From Brumimicrobium aurantiacum (GTDB lineage Bacteria; Bacteroidota; Bacteroidia; Flavobacteriales_D; Crocinitomicaceae): DNA of 64,000 bases. The notes below the pieces were generated by a model. It had not been told where the DNA came from. It saw only the letters and a list, made by a program, of their open reading frames with translations, and ran no database searches. This document shows, one piece after another, positions 9,592 through 18,784 of the stretch (position 1 is its first letter; the number at the start of each line of letters is the position of its first letter). Location: positions 310,001-374,000 of the forward strand of contig NZ_QURB01000003.1 in assembly GCF_003402975.1 (NCBI RefSeq), given 5' to 3'. A program made the translations under genes and the position numbers.

Positions 9592-10338
9592 ATGAAATTA
9601 TTAGAAGATAAAGTAGTTTTAATTACAGGAGCCTCAAGAGGAATTGGAAAAGCAATCGCAGAGAAATGTGTTGCAGAAGGAGCAAAAGTAGCTTTTACTT
9701 ATTTGTCATCAGAGGAGAAAGCGAATGCATTAACAGCTGAATTGACGAAAGACGGAGGGGAAGTGAAAGGATTTAAATCAAACGCAGCAAACTTTGATGC
9801 GGCTCAAGCTCTAGTGGACGACGTTGTGAAAGAATTCGGTCAAATCGATGTCTTAGTGAACAACGCTGGAATTACTCGTGATAATTTATTGATGAGAATG
9901 ACAGAAGAAATGTGGGATGAAGTAATCAATACAAATCTTAAATCTGCATTCAATCTTACAAAAGCAGTTCAACGTCCAATGTTGAAAGCAAGAAAAGGAT
10001 CAATTATCAATATGTCTTCTGTGGTTGGAGTTTCAGGAAATGCTGGACAATCTAATTACGCAGCATCAAAAGCTGGAATGATTGGATTTACAAAATCAAT
10101 TGCACAAGAATTAGGTTCTAGAAGTATCAGATGTAATGCAATTGCACCTGGATTTATTGAAACTGAAATGACTGACGTTTTAGATGAAAAAGTTGTTCAA
10201 GAATGGAGAAATAATATTCCATTGAAGAGAGGAGGTTCTACAGAAGATGTAGCAAACGCTGTTGTATTTTTAGGATCGGAAATGTCTGCTTACATAACTG
10301 GACAAACATTAAACGTTTGTGGAGGAATGTTAATGTAA
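9592..10338 (+). CDS. fabG: 3-oxoacyl-ACP reductase
   Basis: FabG reduces beta-ketoacyl-ACP with NADPH in fatty acid elongation. This 248-residue short-chain dehydrogenase has TGASRGIG near residue 12, NNAG near 86, the catalytic Ser in INMSSVVG near 138, and YAASK (Tyr/Lys pair) near 153-157. The ending VCGGMLM is typical of FabG (GGMYM-like). I chose ATG 9592 because the in-frame TTG at 9568 lies inside a promoter box. It stands alone, with a probable terminator at 10403-10436. Confidence 0.95.
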   Translation: MKLLEDKVVLITGASRGIGKAIAEKCVAEGAKVAFTYLSSEEKANALTAELTKDGGEVKGFKSNAANFDAAQALVDDVVKEFGQIDVLVNNAGITRDNLLMRMTEEMWDEVINTNLKSAFNLTKAVQRPMLKARKGSIINMSSVVGVSGNAGQSNYAASKAGMIGFTKSIAQELGSRSIRCNAIAPGFIETEMTDVLDEKVVQEWRNNIPLKRGGSTEDVANAVVFLGSEMSAYITGQTLNVCGGMLM

Positions 10339-10402
10339 AATTAATTTTCACTTCGAATAAGACTTAGAGACTTTATTGGTCCTCTTTTTCATCGAGTTAG
10401 AG

Positions 10403-10436
10403 AAAAAACTTAAATGGAAAAAAGTGAGTTTTTTTT
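10403..10436 (+). terminator. possible terminator of fabG
   Basis: An 8-bp AAAAAACT/AGTTTTTT stem with a 16-nt loop runs into a T tract 65 nt after the fabG stop. The stem is A/T-rich and so only moderately convincing. Confidence 0.45.
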
Positions 10437-10498
10437 GTTGCTTATGTAATAAATGGAAACTTAAAGCGTTTTAAGAGAGAACTAAATATTAAACGCGT

Positions 10499-10648
10499 AT
10501 GGCAAATAGCTACTCTAAAACTGCTCCAAAGATGGTGGAGGATAAATCACAACCATCAAAAGAAACACTTCAATTTTTACTCAATTATTCAAAGAGTGTT
10601 GAAGGTAAAAAGTCAGAAAAAGAATCATTATTGATTCACTTAAACTAA
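10499..10648 (+). CDS. 49-residue hydrophilic protein, unknown function
   Basis: A short frame from ATG 10499 to TAA 10648 encodes 49 residues: a Lys/Ser-rich start (MANSYSKTAPKM), a central predicted helix PSKETLQFLLNYSKSVE, and a Ser/Glu/Leu tail. A clear hairpin-plus-T8 terminator begins 6 nt after the stop, which supports a real gene rather than chance. The helix PSxETLxFLLNYSKS resembles small conserved proteins I associate with flavobacteria, but I cannot name a family or function. Confidence 0.65.
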   Translation: MANSYSKTAPKMVEDKSQPSKETLQFLLNYSKSVEGKKSEKESLLIHLN

Positions 10649-10653
10649 TAGGA

Positions 10654-10681
10654 AGAGCATCGCAAGGTGCTCTTTTTTTTG
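10654..10681 (+). terminator. rho-independent terminator
   Basis: AGAGCA/TGCTCT forms a 6-bp stem with an 8-nt loop followed by a run of eight to nine T. It closes the 49-residue gene. Confidence 0.85.
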
Positions 10682-10763
10682 CTTTAAAAAGATAAGTTGC
10701 TTTTGTAGCAAGAAAGGTCTTTTGGAATAGAGGAGAATTTGATTTTTTAATTAAACTTGTACT

Positions 10764-12185
10764 ATGGTTTTTAGTACTACCTTATTCTTACTGTATTTCT
10801 TACCCGTCTTCCTCATAGTATATAGTTTAACGACTAAGCAGTGGAAGAATCTTGTCATATTAGTTGCCAGCATCTTTTTTTACAGTTGGGGAGCTCCTAA
10901 ATTTGTATTTGTAATCCTTGGTTCAACAATTCTTGATTTTTACATCGTCCGACAGTTATACATAAGCCCTAAAATAGGATTGAGAAAAGGCTTGTTAAGT
11001 ATTTCAATTGTGATGAATTTGGGACTATTGGCTTATTTTAAATACGCTAACTTTTTTGTTGAAAACCTAAACTCTGCCTTATCATCAATTGGTGTTTCAG
11101 AAGTGTCTTGGACAGCAGTAGTTCTGCCAATAGGTATATCCTTCTATACGTTTCAAACCCTGACATATGCTATTGATGTTTACCGAAAGGTTCATCCTCC
11201 ATTGCAAAAAGTGACGGATTATTTAATGTACATCATGTCATTTCCTCAAATGATCGCAGGTCCTATTGTTCGATTTAGTGCTATTGAAGATCAAATTACA
11301 GATCGAAAAGAATTAGTAGACGACAAGCTTATTGGGTTTTATCGATTTTGTATCGGTCTAGCGAAGAAAACACTAATCGCAAATGTAATGGCAGAGCAAG
11401 CAGACCTCATTTTTGAAAGTGAATTGAGTGAACTTTCAATGTCTAGTGCGTGGATAGGGATGATGGCCTATACTTTTCAGATTTATTTTGATTTTTCAGG
11501 TTATTCAGATATGGCTATTGGCTTAGGGAAAATGATGGGCTTCAAATTTCCAGAAAACTTCAATTCACCTTATACGTCTAAAAATATCAGTGAATTTTGG
11601 AGAAGATGGCATATTACCTTAGGTGCATTTATGAGGGATTATTTATACATTCCTTTAGGTGGGAATCGTGTGGCTTCTAAAGGTAGATTGTATTTTAATT
11701 TATGGATTGTTTTTCTCCTGTCAGGCCTGTGGCATGGTGCATCATGGAATTTTGTGATTTGGGGAGCTTATCATGGTTTGTTTTTGATTCTCGATCGTTT
11801 ATTTCTTATTCAATTACTCAATAAACTGGGAAGTTTTCTCTCTATAATCATCACTTTTATTGTTGTAATGATCGGTTGGGTAATTTTTAGATTAGAGGAT
11901 TTGTCATCTATTTTGATTTATATTCACAAACTATTTTCCTTTGATTTTCTCCCTGAGTTTACTACCATTTCATCCTTTTGGTTTGTCTTTATTCTTGCTG
12001 TATTCTTTTCCTTTTTTACCATTTTTGAACAAGGAAAGAAAGTTGAGCGATTTGTATTTTTTCAAAATCAATTAAATATTACAAATCATTTTATTTTTAC
12101 TATAGTTGCTTTTCTTTTATTGATGTGCTCTTTGGTTTCAATAACATCTTCAGGCTTTAATCCTTTTATTTATTTTAGATTTTAA
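10764..12185 (+). CDS. MBOAT-family O-acyltransferase (AlgI-like)
   Basis: This 473-residue polytopic membrane protein with about ten hydrophobic segments belongs to the MBOAT family; AlgI and DltB move acyl groups across the membrane for transfer to polysaccharide or teichoic acid. The signature FWRRWHITLGAFMRDYLYIPLGG lies near 275-300, and the catalytic His is in SGLWHGASWNFVIWGAYHG near 320-340. The next gene starts inside the stop codon (TAATG overlap), so it is the partner. The acceptor glycan is not evident from the context. Confidence 0.93.
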   Translation: MVFSTTLFLLYFLPVFLIVYSLTTKQWKNLVILVASIFFYSWGAPKFVFVILGSTILDFYIVRQLYISPKIGLRKGLLSISIVMNLGLLAYFKYANFFVENLNSALSSIGVSEVSWTAVVLPIGISFYTFQTLTYAIDVYRKVHPPLQKVTDYLMYIMSFPQMIAGPIVRFSAIEDQITDRKELVDDKLIGFYRFCIGLAKKTLIANVMAEQADLIFESELSELSMSSAWIGMMAYTFQIYFDFSGYSDMAIGLGKMMGFKFPENFNSPYTSKNISEFWRRWHITLGAFMRDYLYIPLGGNRVASKGRLYFNLWIVFLLSGLWHGASWNFVIWGAYHGLFLILDRLFLIQLLNKLGSFLSIIITFIVVMIGWVIFRLEDLSSILIYIHKLFSFDFLPEFTTISSFWFVFILAVFFSFFTIFEQGKKVERFVFFQNQLNITNHFIFTIVAFLLLMCSLVSITSSGFNPFIYFRF

Positions 12186-13360
12186 TGATGAATAGAATGA
12201 AGTCAACAATTAAATACAAAAAGGGATTGTTTATTGGGATACTTGGTATTTTGGTATTCCCATTGTTTTTGGAATTTACCGAGATGATTCAATTAAAACC
12301 ATTAAAAGGATCATATGAAATTCCAGAAAATCCAGAATTTACATTAGCGCAATGGTTTACGGGAGAGTATCAAGATGAAAAGGAAAACTTTATTAAGAAA
12401 AGTTTGTATGTGCGTCCTGTTTTTGTAAGGTTCTACAATCAATACCATTATTCATTCTTTAACATACCGAAAGCGAATTCTATAATTATTGGGAAATCCT
12501 CCTATTTGTTTGGGGATAATTACATTAAGGAATATTTTGGAACTAATTTTATTGGACATCAAAAAATAGAAGAAAAGGTAAATAAAATTCAACGTGTAGC
12601 AGATACCTTAAAAGCGAAAGGAATTGATTTAATTGTTGTACTGGCGCCAGGAAAAGCGAGTTTCTATCCTGAGTATTTACCTGAATCCTATGATTCAATG
12701 AGTGTAGGAACTACAAATTATGAAGTGTACAATCAGCAATTTTTAAGTTCGAATATTCATTATTTAGATTTTAAAAAGTGGTATTTGGACATAAAGGAAA
12801 CTTCTAAATATCCATTATTCCCAAAAACTGGAATACATTGGAGTAAGTACGGTGAGTTGATAGCCGCAGATTCGATTATTCATTATATAAACTCCATTTC
12901 TCCTACTAAAAAAGCTCCTGAATTATTGCTTGGTAAGACTAAGGTAACATCAGATATGTGGGGTACAGATGATGATATTGAACAAGGGATGAATTTAATG
13001 TTTGATATTCCAGATTTAGAAATGGCTTATCCACATTATGAATACGATACGCTGAATAAACAAGAACAACCTAAAGTGTTAACTGTAGCAGATAGTTATT
13101 ATTGGGGAATGTTTAATTTTAGTTTATCTAAAAAAGCATTTGATAATGGTGAGTTTTGGTTCTATAACATTGATATTTTCCCGAGTGAAGAAGGAAAACC
13201 TTCTTTTGTTAGTGAAATCGATATTGTTGAGTCTGTGGAGCAAAATGACATTGTGATGCTGGTTTCAACTGATGCTAATTTATTCAAGTTCCCTTTTGGA
13301 TTTATAGATCGATTGTATGAAGCTTATTATTCTGATCAGTTAAAAGCTCCAAGTGAATAG
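12185..13360 (+). CDS. AlgJ/AlgX-like SGNH acetyltransferase-type protein
   Basis: This 391-residue protein has an N-terminal membrane anchor (about 14-31) and a periplasmic SGNH-like domain of the AlgJ/AlgX family, which acts with an MBOAT protein to O-acetylate a polysaccharide. Visible elements are LIVVLAPGKASFYPEYLP near 148, KTGIHWSKYGE near 218 (catalytic-type His) and VADSYYWG near 298, where the usual GDS nucleophile block reads ADS. Translation is coupled to the MBOAT gene by a 1-nt overlap. Assignment rests on motif order and pairing. Confidence 0.82.
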   Translation: MMNRMKSTIKYKKGLFIGILGILVFPLFLEFTEMIQLKPLKGSYEIPENPEFTLAQWFTGEYQDEKENFIKKSLYVRPVFVRFYNQYHYSFFNIPKANSIIIGKSSYLFGDNYIKEYFGTNFIGHQKIEEKVNKIQRVADTLKAKGIDLIVVLAPGKASFYPEYLPESYDSMSVGTTNYEVYNQQFLSSNIHYLDFKKWYLDIKETSKYPLFPKTGIHWSKYGELIAADSIIHYINSISPTKKAPELLLGKTKVTSDMWGTDDDIEQGMNLMFDIPDLEMAYPHYEYDTLNKQEQPKVLTVADSYYWGMFNFSLSKKAFDNGEFWFYNIDIFPSEEGKPSFVSEIDIVESVEQNDIVMLVSTDANLFKFPFGFIDRLYEAYYSDQLKAPSE

Positions 13361-13613
13361 TAAACACGCTTCTTAGGAGTCTACCATCGCATTGAATTTC
13401 CTTGCTGTAACTTTCTGAAGCGCTTTTTCGGAACTTTGTGAAATCTTAAATGTAGGATCCCTTAATTTTTATATCTTTTACCTTGTTAGTGGGGCGAACT
13501 GTGCTAACTCAACGCATTGAAACAATATTTTTTAGGTGACATCTGTCGATCAATATGCGTTGGGTAAACTCAGAAGAACTTAGTGTAAGGGAAAAGGGAA
13601 TGTTTGAGAATAA
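13361..13613. other. spacer, no gene seen
   Basis: No convincing ORF or RNA gene is visible here. It contains CAACGCATTGAAACA (about 13514-13528), an imperfect inverted copy of TGTTTCAATCAATGCG across the tRNA (about 13805-13820). The significance is unclear. Confidence 0.4.
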
Positions 13614-13665
13614 AAAAACCAGAGTAGTCACTTCGCTTTCGCTTCAGTTTCTGACTCTGGTTTTT
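13614..13665 (-). terminator. terminator of the tRNA-Met gene
   Basis: A 12-bp perfect stem AAAAACCAGAGT/ACTCTGGTTTTT, with an A-run on its left giving a U-run on the minus strand, lies 2 nt from the tRNA 3' end. Confidence 0.8.
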
Positions 13666-13666
13666 G

Positions 13667-13740
13667 TAGCGAGAGGGAGATTTGAACTCCCGACCTCAGG
13701 GTTATGAATCCTGCGCTCTAACCAACTGAGCTACCTCGCC
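13667..13740 (-). tRNA. tRNA-Met (CAT anticodon)
   Basis: This 74-nt cloverleaf read on the minus strand has acceptor GGCGAGG paired with TCTCGCT (two G-U pairs), D-arm GCTCAGTTGGTTAGAGC, an anticodon loop TTCATAA giving CAT, and T-arm GGGAG-TTCAAAT-CTCCC. The CCA is not encoded. The GG start with normal pairing suggests elongator Met; a lysidine-modified tRNA-Ile cannot be excluded by eye. Confidence 0.93.
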
Positions 13741-13856
13741 AAATATCTTTTTAAACTTCTAAAAACAGTGTTGGTATTGCTGTTTCGTTTAAAACCTATA
13801 GCATTGTTTCAATCAATGCGGGTGCAAATATAATACTTTATTTTTAATTTCAAACC

Positions 13857-14606
13857 TTAAGAACGATCTTCCTCAAATAAAATTTTCGTGTGATGTTTTA
13901 AAGTTCTAAGGAACAATGAAATAAATAATGCAATAGCTAAAACAATTATGTAATAATTATAAAATACAAATGTTTCATCGATGATATAGTTACGTAAAAT
14001 GTCTACAAAAAGGAAACCAATGATTGTTGCAGAAATACCAGAATACTCTCTTCTTAAAATCGTTTTCATAGAAAATGAGATTTTATTCTTCTCATAGTTT
14101 TTAAATGAAGGCCAAAATGCAGGAACTTTCAAGCTCCAATCAAGATAGTCTTGACCAAACTTACGTTCTAGGAACCTTTCTTCTGCAAACATGATTCTTT
14201 CATAGTAAAGCCAAAATGCTAAAGAAACCAAAAGAACAAACCAAATGTTTGCTGTAAATACCACAATACCAATCCACATGAAGTAGTTTCCTACATAAAG
14301 CGGGTGTCGCATTGTTGAATAAATCCCTGTTGTGTTTAAGGCTTCGGCAACTTGTTGTTTTGTATTTCTACCTGAAGTATGTTTACTTGCTGTTCCTATT
14401 GCAATGGCACGAATCACTTGGCCAAGGATGGACAGAACAACTGAAATAGCGAGTAAAACCCAATAATAATTGTCGTTTTCAGTTAGACACTTATAATCTG
14501 TAAAAAATATTACAGGGATAGCTAAAATAAAAAGTATAACCGGAATCTGACCTCTGTATTTAAAAAGAGTATTACCAGATTTTTCAAAAGAATGTATTAA
14601 AGCCAT
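13857..14606 (-). CDS. isoprenylcysteine methyltransferase-like membrane methyltransferase
   Basis: This 249-residue polytopic protein of the ICMT/PEMT superfamily has an N-terminal four-helix region and the conserved SAM-binding block GIYSTMRHPLYVGNYF (near 94-110), followed by ERFLERKFGQDYLDW near 143-157. Two extra C-terminal membrane segments follow (about 185-230). The family methylates lipids or isoprenoid/cysteine groups; the substrate here is not known. It is divergent from the START-like gene, with a 70-nt spacer. Confidence 0.85.
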   Translation of the reverse strand: MALIHSFEKSGNTLFKYRGQIPVILFILAIPVIFFTDYKCLTENDNYYWVLLAISVVLSILGQVIRAIAIGTASKHTSGRNTKQQVAEALNTTGIYSTMRHPLYVGNYFMWIGIVVFTANIWFVLLVSLAFWLYYERIMFAEERFLERKFGQDYLDWSLKVPAFWPSFKNYEKNKISFSMKTILRREYSGISATIIGFLFVDILRNYIIDETFVFYNYYIIVLAIALFISLFLRTLKHHTKILFEEDRS

Positions 14607-14676
14607 TTAAAAGTTTTACGTATATTGCGAATCAAAATATTCGGCGAAGATATAAAAAAAATAATATTACCATAAG

Positions 14677-15066
14677 ATGCCAGAAAAAATTAAATTTGAA
14701 CAAGAATATCTTTTTAAAACCTCTTTAAAAGTTTTAAACTCAATGATCACTACGCCAAGTGGTTTAAGTGAGTGGTTTGCAGACGACGTTAATATTAAGA
14801 ATGATATTTATACCTTTTATTGGAATGGAAGTGAAGAGGTGGCACGATTGATCAGTAAAAAAACAAATGATCACCTTAAGTTTCAATGGCTAGAGGATGA
14901 AGAAGAAGGTTTAGATACCTATGTTGAAATTCGTTTTAAAGTTGACCCAATGACGAAAGCTGTTGTTTTACACTTAACGAGTTTTGCTGATGATGACGAA
15001 CTAGAAGAAGTTCAATTGTATTGGGAAAATACAATTGAAGAACTGCGTAGAGTTATTGGAGCTTAA
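14677..15066 (+). CDS. START-like (SRPBCC/AHSA1 fold) domain protein
   Basis: This 129-residue soluble protein has the pattern of the AHSA1/START-like fold: FKTSLKVLNSMITTPSGLSEWFADDV near the start, a central beta run with Trp (FYWNGSEE, FQWLEDEE), and a C-terminal helix EVQLYWENTIEELRRVIG. It is acidic and has no signal peptide. A specific role cannot be read from the sequence; the family binds hydrophobic ligands or acts as a chaperone accessory. Confidence 0.8.
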   Translation: MPEKIKFEQEYLFKTSLKVLNSMITTPSGLSEWFADDVNIKNDIYTFYWNGSEEVARLISKKTNDHLKFQWLEDEEEGLDTYVEIRFKVDPMTKAVVLHLTSFADDDELEEVQLYWENTIEELRRVIGA

Positions 15067-15159
15067 ACCTACTTTTTAGCGTACTTCAGAAACTTTTATT
15101 CTCACGACTCAACGTCCTGTCTTTAAATTAAATTACTTTTATCCCCATAAAATTTATTT

Positions 15160-16638
15160 ATGAGTGGACTATTTATTTTATCGATTATCCTGCTTTATTT
15201 CGTGGTTTTGTTAATCATCTCGAGATTGACATCCAAGGGAGCAAAAAACGATGCCTTTTTTACAGGGAATCGTAATTCCAAATGGTATTTAGTGAGTTTC
15301 GGAATGATTGGTGCTTCCTTGTCGGGAGTGACTTTTATTTCTATTCCAGGTCTTGTAGGAGGTTCAGGATTCAATTACATGCAAATTGTAATCGGTTATA
15401 TGATCGGTTACGCAATTATTGCTTTCGTACTATTGCCGCTGTATTATAAATTAAATTTGACTTCCATTTATGCTTATTTGGGTGGAAGATATGGGCCTAA
15501 CACACATAAAGTTGGAGCAGGTTTTTTCTTGGTTTCAAGAGTTTTAGGTGCCTCCGTACGCCTGTTTCTAGTTGCTGATATTCTTGATTATTTCGTACTA
15601 AACGCCTACGGTATTCCCTTTGAAATATCCGTTTTAGTCACCCTACTTTTGATTTATGTTTACACTTATCGCGGTGGAATAAAAACAATCGTTTGGACAG
15701 ATACATTACAAACTTTATTTATGCTCATCGCATTAGTTGTGAGTGTTGTTCTTATCACCCAATCTATCGGTGGAATAGAGGAAGCTACTGTTGGATTGAA
15801 ATCCCTAGGAATGACAGACTGGTTTTTAACAGATGATCCGAAAAGCAAAAACTTTATTTTAAAAGGAATTTTAGGTGGTTTGTTTATCACTGTTGGAATG
15901 ACAGGGCTAGATCAAGACATGATGCAGAAAAACTTGACGTGTAGAAACGAAAAGGAAGCAAAGAAGAACATGATGTGGTTTTCAGTAATTCTGTTCGGAG
16001 TTAATTTTGTCTTTTTGATGCTCGGAGGTTTGTTGTTTTTATATGCAGAATCACATCCAGAAATTTTGTCTATAATTCAAGGAATGGAAGCCGATAAACA
16101 AACGGATAGATTATTCCCTTTAATTGCCTTGGAAGGTGGTTTAGGTGCTTTAATCGGTGTGACATTCTTACTTGGACTTGTTGCAGCGGCCTATTCTTCG
16201 GCAGATTCAGCATTGACTTCTTTAACGACATCTACAAGTGTTGATTTGGTTGGTGTAGACAAATGGAAGGATACCAAAAAAGCAGAGAAAGTCAGAAAAT
16301 TGATTCATATTGGAATGACTGTACTATTGTTTATTGTCATTTTGCTGGCCAATGCTTTCAAAGAACAAGATGTAATCAACACTTTGTTTGTTCTAGCAGG
16401 CTACACTTATGGACCTTTGCTGGGCTTATTCTTCTTTGGAATTATAAGCAAGAGAATTGTCAATGACAAAAATACTTGGATTGTGTGTTTGATAGTACCT
16501 GTTCTCATTTTCATCTTCAAAACTTATGAAGCTGAATGGTTTAATGGTTATCAGTCAGGACATGAAATCTTAGGTGTAAATGGTCTATTGTGTTATCTCG
16601 GTTTATGGATGTTGTCTAAACCTAAGGAGCAGAAGTAA
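15160..16638 (+). CDS. sodium:solute symporter (SSS family)
   Basis: This 492-residue integral membrane protein with about 12-13 transmembrane helices is in the Na+/solute symporter family. It shows GMIGASLSGVTFISIPG near 48-64, the loop YAYLGGRYGPNTHKVGA near 104, an external YRGGIKTIVWTDTLQ near 170, and VAAAYSSADSALTSLTTS near 345, which contains the Ser/Asp-rich Na2-type region. It could move sugars, sialic acid-like or other small solutes; the substrate is undetermined. It is not in an operon with an obvious catabolic gene. Confidence 0.92.
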   Translation: MSGLFILSIILLYFVVLLIISRLTSKGAKNDAFFTGNRNSKWYLVSFGMIGASLSGVTFISIPGLVGGSGFNYMQIVIGYMIGYAIIAFVLLPLYYKLNLTSIYAYLGGRYGPNTHKVGAGFFLVSRVLGASVRLFLVADILDYFVLNAYGIPFEISVLVTLLLIYVYTYRGGIKTIVWTDTLQTLFMLIALVVSVVLITQSIGGIEEATVGLKSLGMTDWFLTDDPKSKNFILKGILGGLFITVGMTGLDQDMMQKNLTCRNEKEAKKNMMWFSVILFGVNFVFLMLGGLLFLYAESHPEILSIIQGMEADKQTDRLFPLIALEGGLGALIGVTFLLGLVAAAYSSADSALTSLTTSTSVDLVGVDKWKDTKKAEKVRKLIHIGMTVLLFIVILLANAFKEQDVINTLFVLAGYTYGPLLGLFFFGIISKRIVNDKNTWIVCLIVPVLIFIFKTYEAEWFNGYQSGHEILGVNGLLCYLGLWMLSKPKEQK

Positions 16639-16689
16639 AAGTTATAAACTGAATTCAGTAGGCGAAAACAGATGTTTCACACGATGTGG

Positions 16690-16830
16690 CTTTTGATTGT
16701 AGTTTATTACAATTTTTAAATGAATACGCTCAGCTTCGCCCACGGAGTGGGTGAGGTGTTAATAAAAAAAAGCATTGCGTTTTTTGTTAAGCCACAGCGT
16801 GGCGACATGTTATGCCTACCAATTCCTCAT
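16690..16830. repeat. spacer with small palindromic dispersed elements
   Basis: This region holds short hairpins CCCAC-GGA-GTGGG (about 16740) and GCCAC-AGC-GTGGC followed by GACATGT (about 16793-16810). The latter resembles a repeat I have seen widely in Bacteroidetes intergenic DNA (recall, not checked). No gene is visible. Confidence 0.45.
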
Positions 16831-16868
16831 CAAACAACAGAAAAAGTCAATGTATAATTGCTAAGGTA

Positions 16869-17798
16869 TCAATCTTGCTTAGCTCCGTAATTTTTGTGGT
16901 TCTTTCGATAATAATCAGCCAAATAACTCAATCGGTAGAAGTCAAACAAACGAATCGATGGCGAAGAAGAAAACAATTGGTTTTTCATTAATTTTCCAAA
17001 AAGGCGATAGCAAAAGCTTAATGGGACAATCATTTTCAATTGTTTTATCTTTTCAAAAACCCTAAAAATCTTAATTTGTTGCACTGTTTCAGGTTTTCTA
17101 AATGTTGGATTATACACGTATTTTTCAACCGCTACCAAACTATTCTTCAAGAAGCCTTCATTGCTTTCTTGATAGTCATGGACCAATTGATTGTCAATGT
17201 GATAAACCGAAACTTGATTCGCTTCCAATTTTAAGCCCAATAAAGTGTCTTCATGTCCGTATCCACCTTTTTCAAGATCAATAGTGCCTTCATCAAATGG
17301 AAAAGCTTTAAAAGTGGAACGCTTAAACATAATGTTGAAACTAATCAATGAGCTATAAGGCGTCTTATTTCTTTCTTTGGCCTGTGAAAACTCCCTTTGA
17401 GAACCGTAATGCCAACGTAAGGCATTTTCCTTTGGTGCTTGATCGCTGTATTTCATTCCACCAATAATTACTTCCGCCTGATTACAATTATCAATGTAAT
17501 TTTGTATGAAATCGGAACGGTCAACACGTGCATCCGAATCAATAAACAACAGATGTTCATATTGAGCGATTCTCCCTAATTCATTACGAATTTTAGCCCT
17601 TCCGAAATGAATTTCAGATTCAATATATGAGCATCCTTCCAAGGTGTTAATGACCCTATTCTCAGTTTTAAACAAGGTGGATGTATCGTCCAAAACAAGA
17701 ATTTCAAATTCAATACCCGCTGAGAGGCACTGAATTTGAAGATCTTTAACCAGTTGTGAACAGTTAAAATTATAAACAGGAATTAAAATTGATAGCAT
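16869..17798 (-). CDS. glycosyltransferase family 2
   Basis: This 309-residue GT-A enzyme starts MLSILIPVYNF, the canonical GT2 opening, with LVLDDTS near 35 and the metal-binding DxD as DSD in LLFIDSDARVD near 90. GGYGHEDTLLGLKLE near 185 carries the GT2 ED acceptor-site motif. No membrane segment is seen, so it is probably cytoplasmic. It is not inside the main glycan locus, and the donor and acceptor are unknown. It is followed on the same strand by sequence with small palindromes. The gene upstream is transaldolase, 33 nt away. Confidence 0.92.
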   Translation of the reverse strand: MLSILIPVYNFNCSQLVKDLQIQCLSAGIEFEILVLDDTSTLFKTENRVINTLEGCSYIESEIHFGRAKIRNELGRIAQYEHLLFIDSDARVDRSDFIQNYIDNCNQAEVIIGGMKYSDQAPKENALRWHYGSQREFSQAKERNKTPYSSLISFNIMFKRSTFKAFPFDEGTIDLEKGGYGHEDTLLGLKLEANQVSVYHIDNQLVHDYQESNEGFLKNSLVAVEKYVYNPTFRKPETVQQIKIFRVFEKIKQLKMIVPLSFCYRLFGKLMKNQLFSSSPSIRLFDFYRLSYLADYYRKNHKNYGAKQD

Positions 17799-17831
17799 GA
17801 ATGGAGTTTCTATCCTTTTGAATCCAGTTGA

Positions 17832-18488
17832 TTATTTATTTCCTTTTTCGTAATCCGCTAAAAACTGCGCCAAACCACTATCCGTTAAAGGATGTTTCGC
17901 CAATTGAAGGATTGCTTTTAAAGGTCCCGTCATCACATCAGCACCAATTTCTGCACAATCGATGATGTGCATCGTATGTCTAACGGATGCAGCTAAAATT
18001 TGAGTGTCAAAGCTGTAATTATCAAAAATTCGTCTGATTTGTGCAATTAAGCCAATTCCATCACCTGAAATATCATCAATTCTCCCAATGAAAGGCGATA
18101 CATAAGTTGCACCTGCTTTCGCCGCTAACAAAGCTTGTCCAGCAGAAAAAATCAAGGTACAGTTCGTTTTAATTTTATTTTCCGAAAAATACTTGATGGC
18201 TTTAATTCCTTCCGTTGTCATTGGAACTTTTACCACAATGTTGTGATGTAAATCTGCCAATCTTTCCCCTTCTTTGATCATTCCTTTAAAGTCCGTCGCA
18301 ATCACTTCGGCACTCACAGGACCATTCACAATTTGACAAATGCTTTTATAATGCTTTAAAATAGCATCTTCACCTGTTATTTTTTCTTTAGCCATCAAAG
18401 AAGGATTGGTGGTTACACCGTCCAAAATTCCTAAATCATTGGCTTCCTTAATTTCGTCTATATTTGCTGTGTCAATAAAAAATTTCAT
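17832..18488 (-). CDS. fsa: fructose-6-phosphate aldolase / small transaldolase
   Basis: This 218-residue enzyme of the FSA/TalC group has [16 protein letters not shown] at the start, [11 protein letters not shown] near 24, the Schiff-base Lys K87 in [39 protein letters not shown] near 110, and [12 protein letters not shown] near 162. The family length is about 215-220, so it is complete. It acts in the pentose phosphate pathway as transaldolase or cleaves fructose-6-phosphate; the two activities cannot be told apart by eye. Confidence 0.95.
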   Translation of the reverse strand: MKFFIDTANIDEIKEANDLGILDGVTTNPSLMAKEKITGEDAILKHYKSICQIVNGPVSAEVIATDFKGMIKEGERLADLHHNIVVKVPMTTEGIKAIKYFSENKIKTNCTLIFSAGQALLAAKAGATYVSPFIGRIDDISGDGIGLIAQIRRIFDNYSFDTQILAASVRHTMHIIDCAEIGADVMTGPLKAILQLAKHPLTDSGLAQFLADYEKGNK

Positions 18489-18639
18489 AATCTTACTTTT
18501 GACTAAAATACTTAGATTTTTTTGAATTTGAATGAATCTTTGATTAAATCAAGCTACTTTCATTTTAGAGATTGAATATTTCTAATTGAACATTTATATT
18601 GCTCTCAATTTGGGGCTTCCCTAAATTTCTTTCCGTAAA

Positions 18640-18740
18640 CTCCAAGAAATTAGGTCGGGCCATACGTTATATCTTTTTTTTCAAAAAAGGATGCCACTGC
18701 TACCCCTAAGCCGAAAAAAATCCAAGAAATTCCGTCCCAG
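18640..18740. repeat. dispersed intergenic repeat, Bacteroidetes type
   Basis: This stretch of the 296-nt spacer contains GGGCCATACGTTATATC, then a hairpin TCTTTTTTTT-CAAAAAAGGA, then GCCACTGCTACCCCTAAGCCG. I recall close relatives of this arrangement as a common high-copy element in flavobacterial genomes, but could not verify it. No ORF is present. Confidence 0.45.
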
Positions 18741-18784
18741 CTAAAAAGACGAATGCAATCACTTTGTTCCACAAGTATGTTGAA

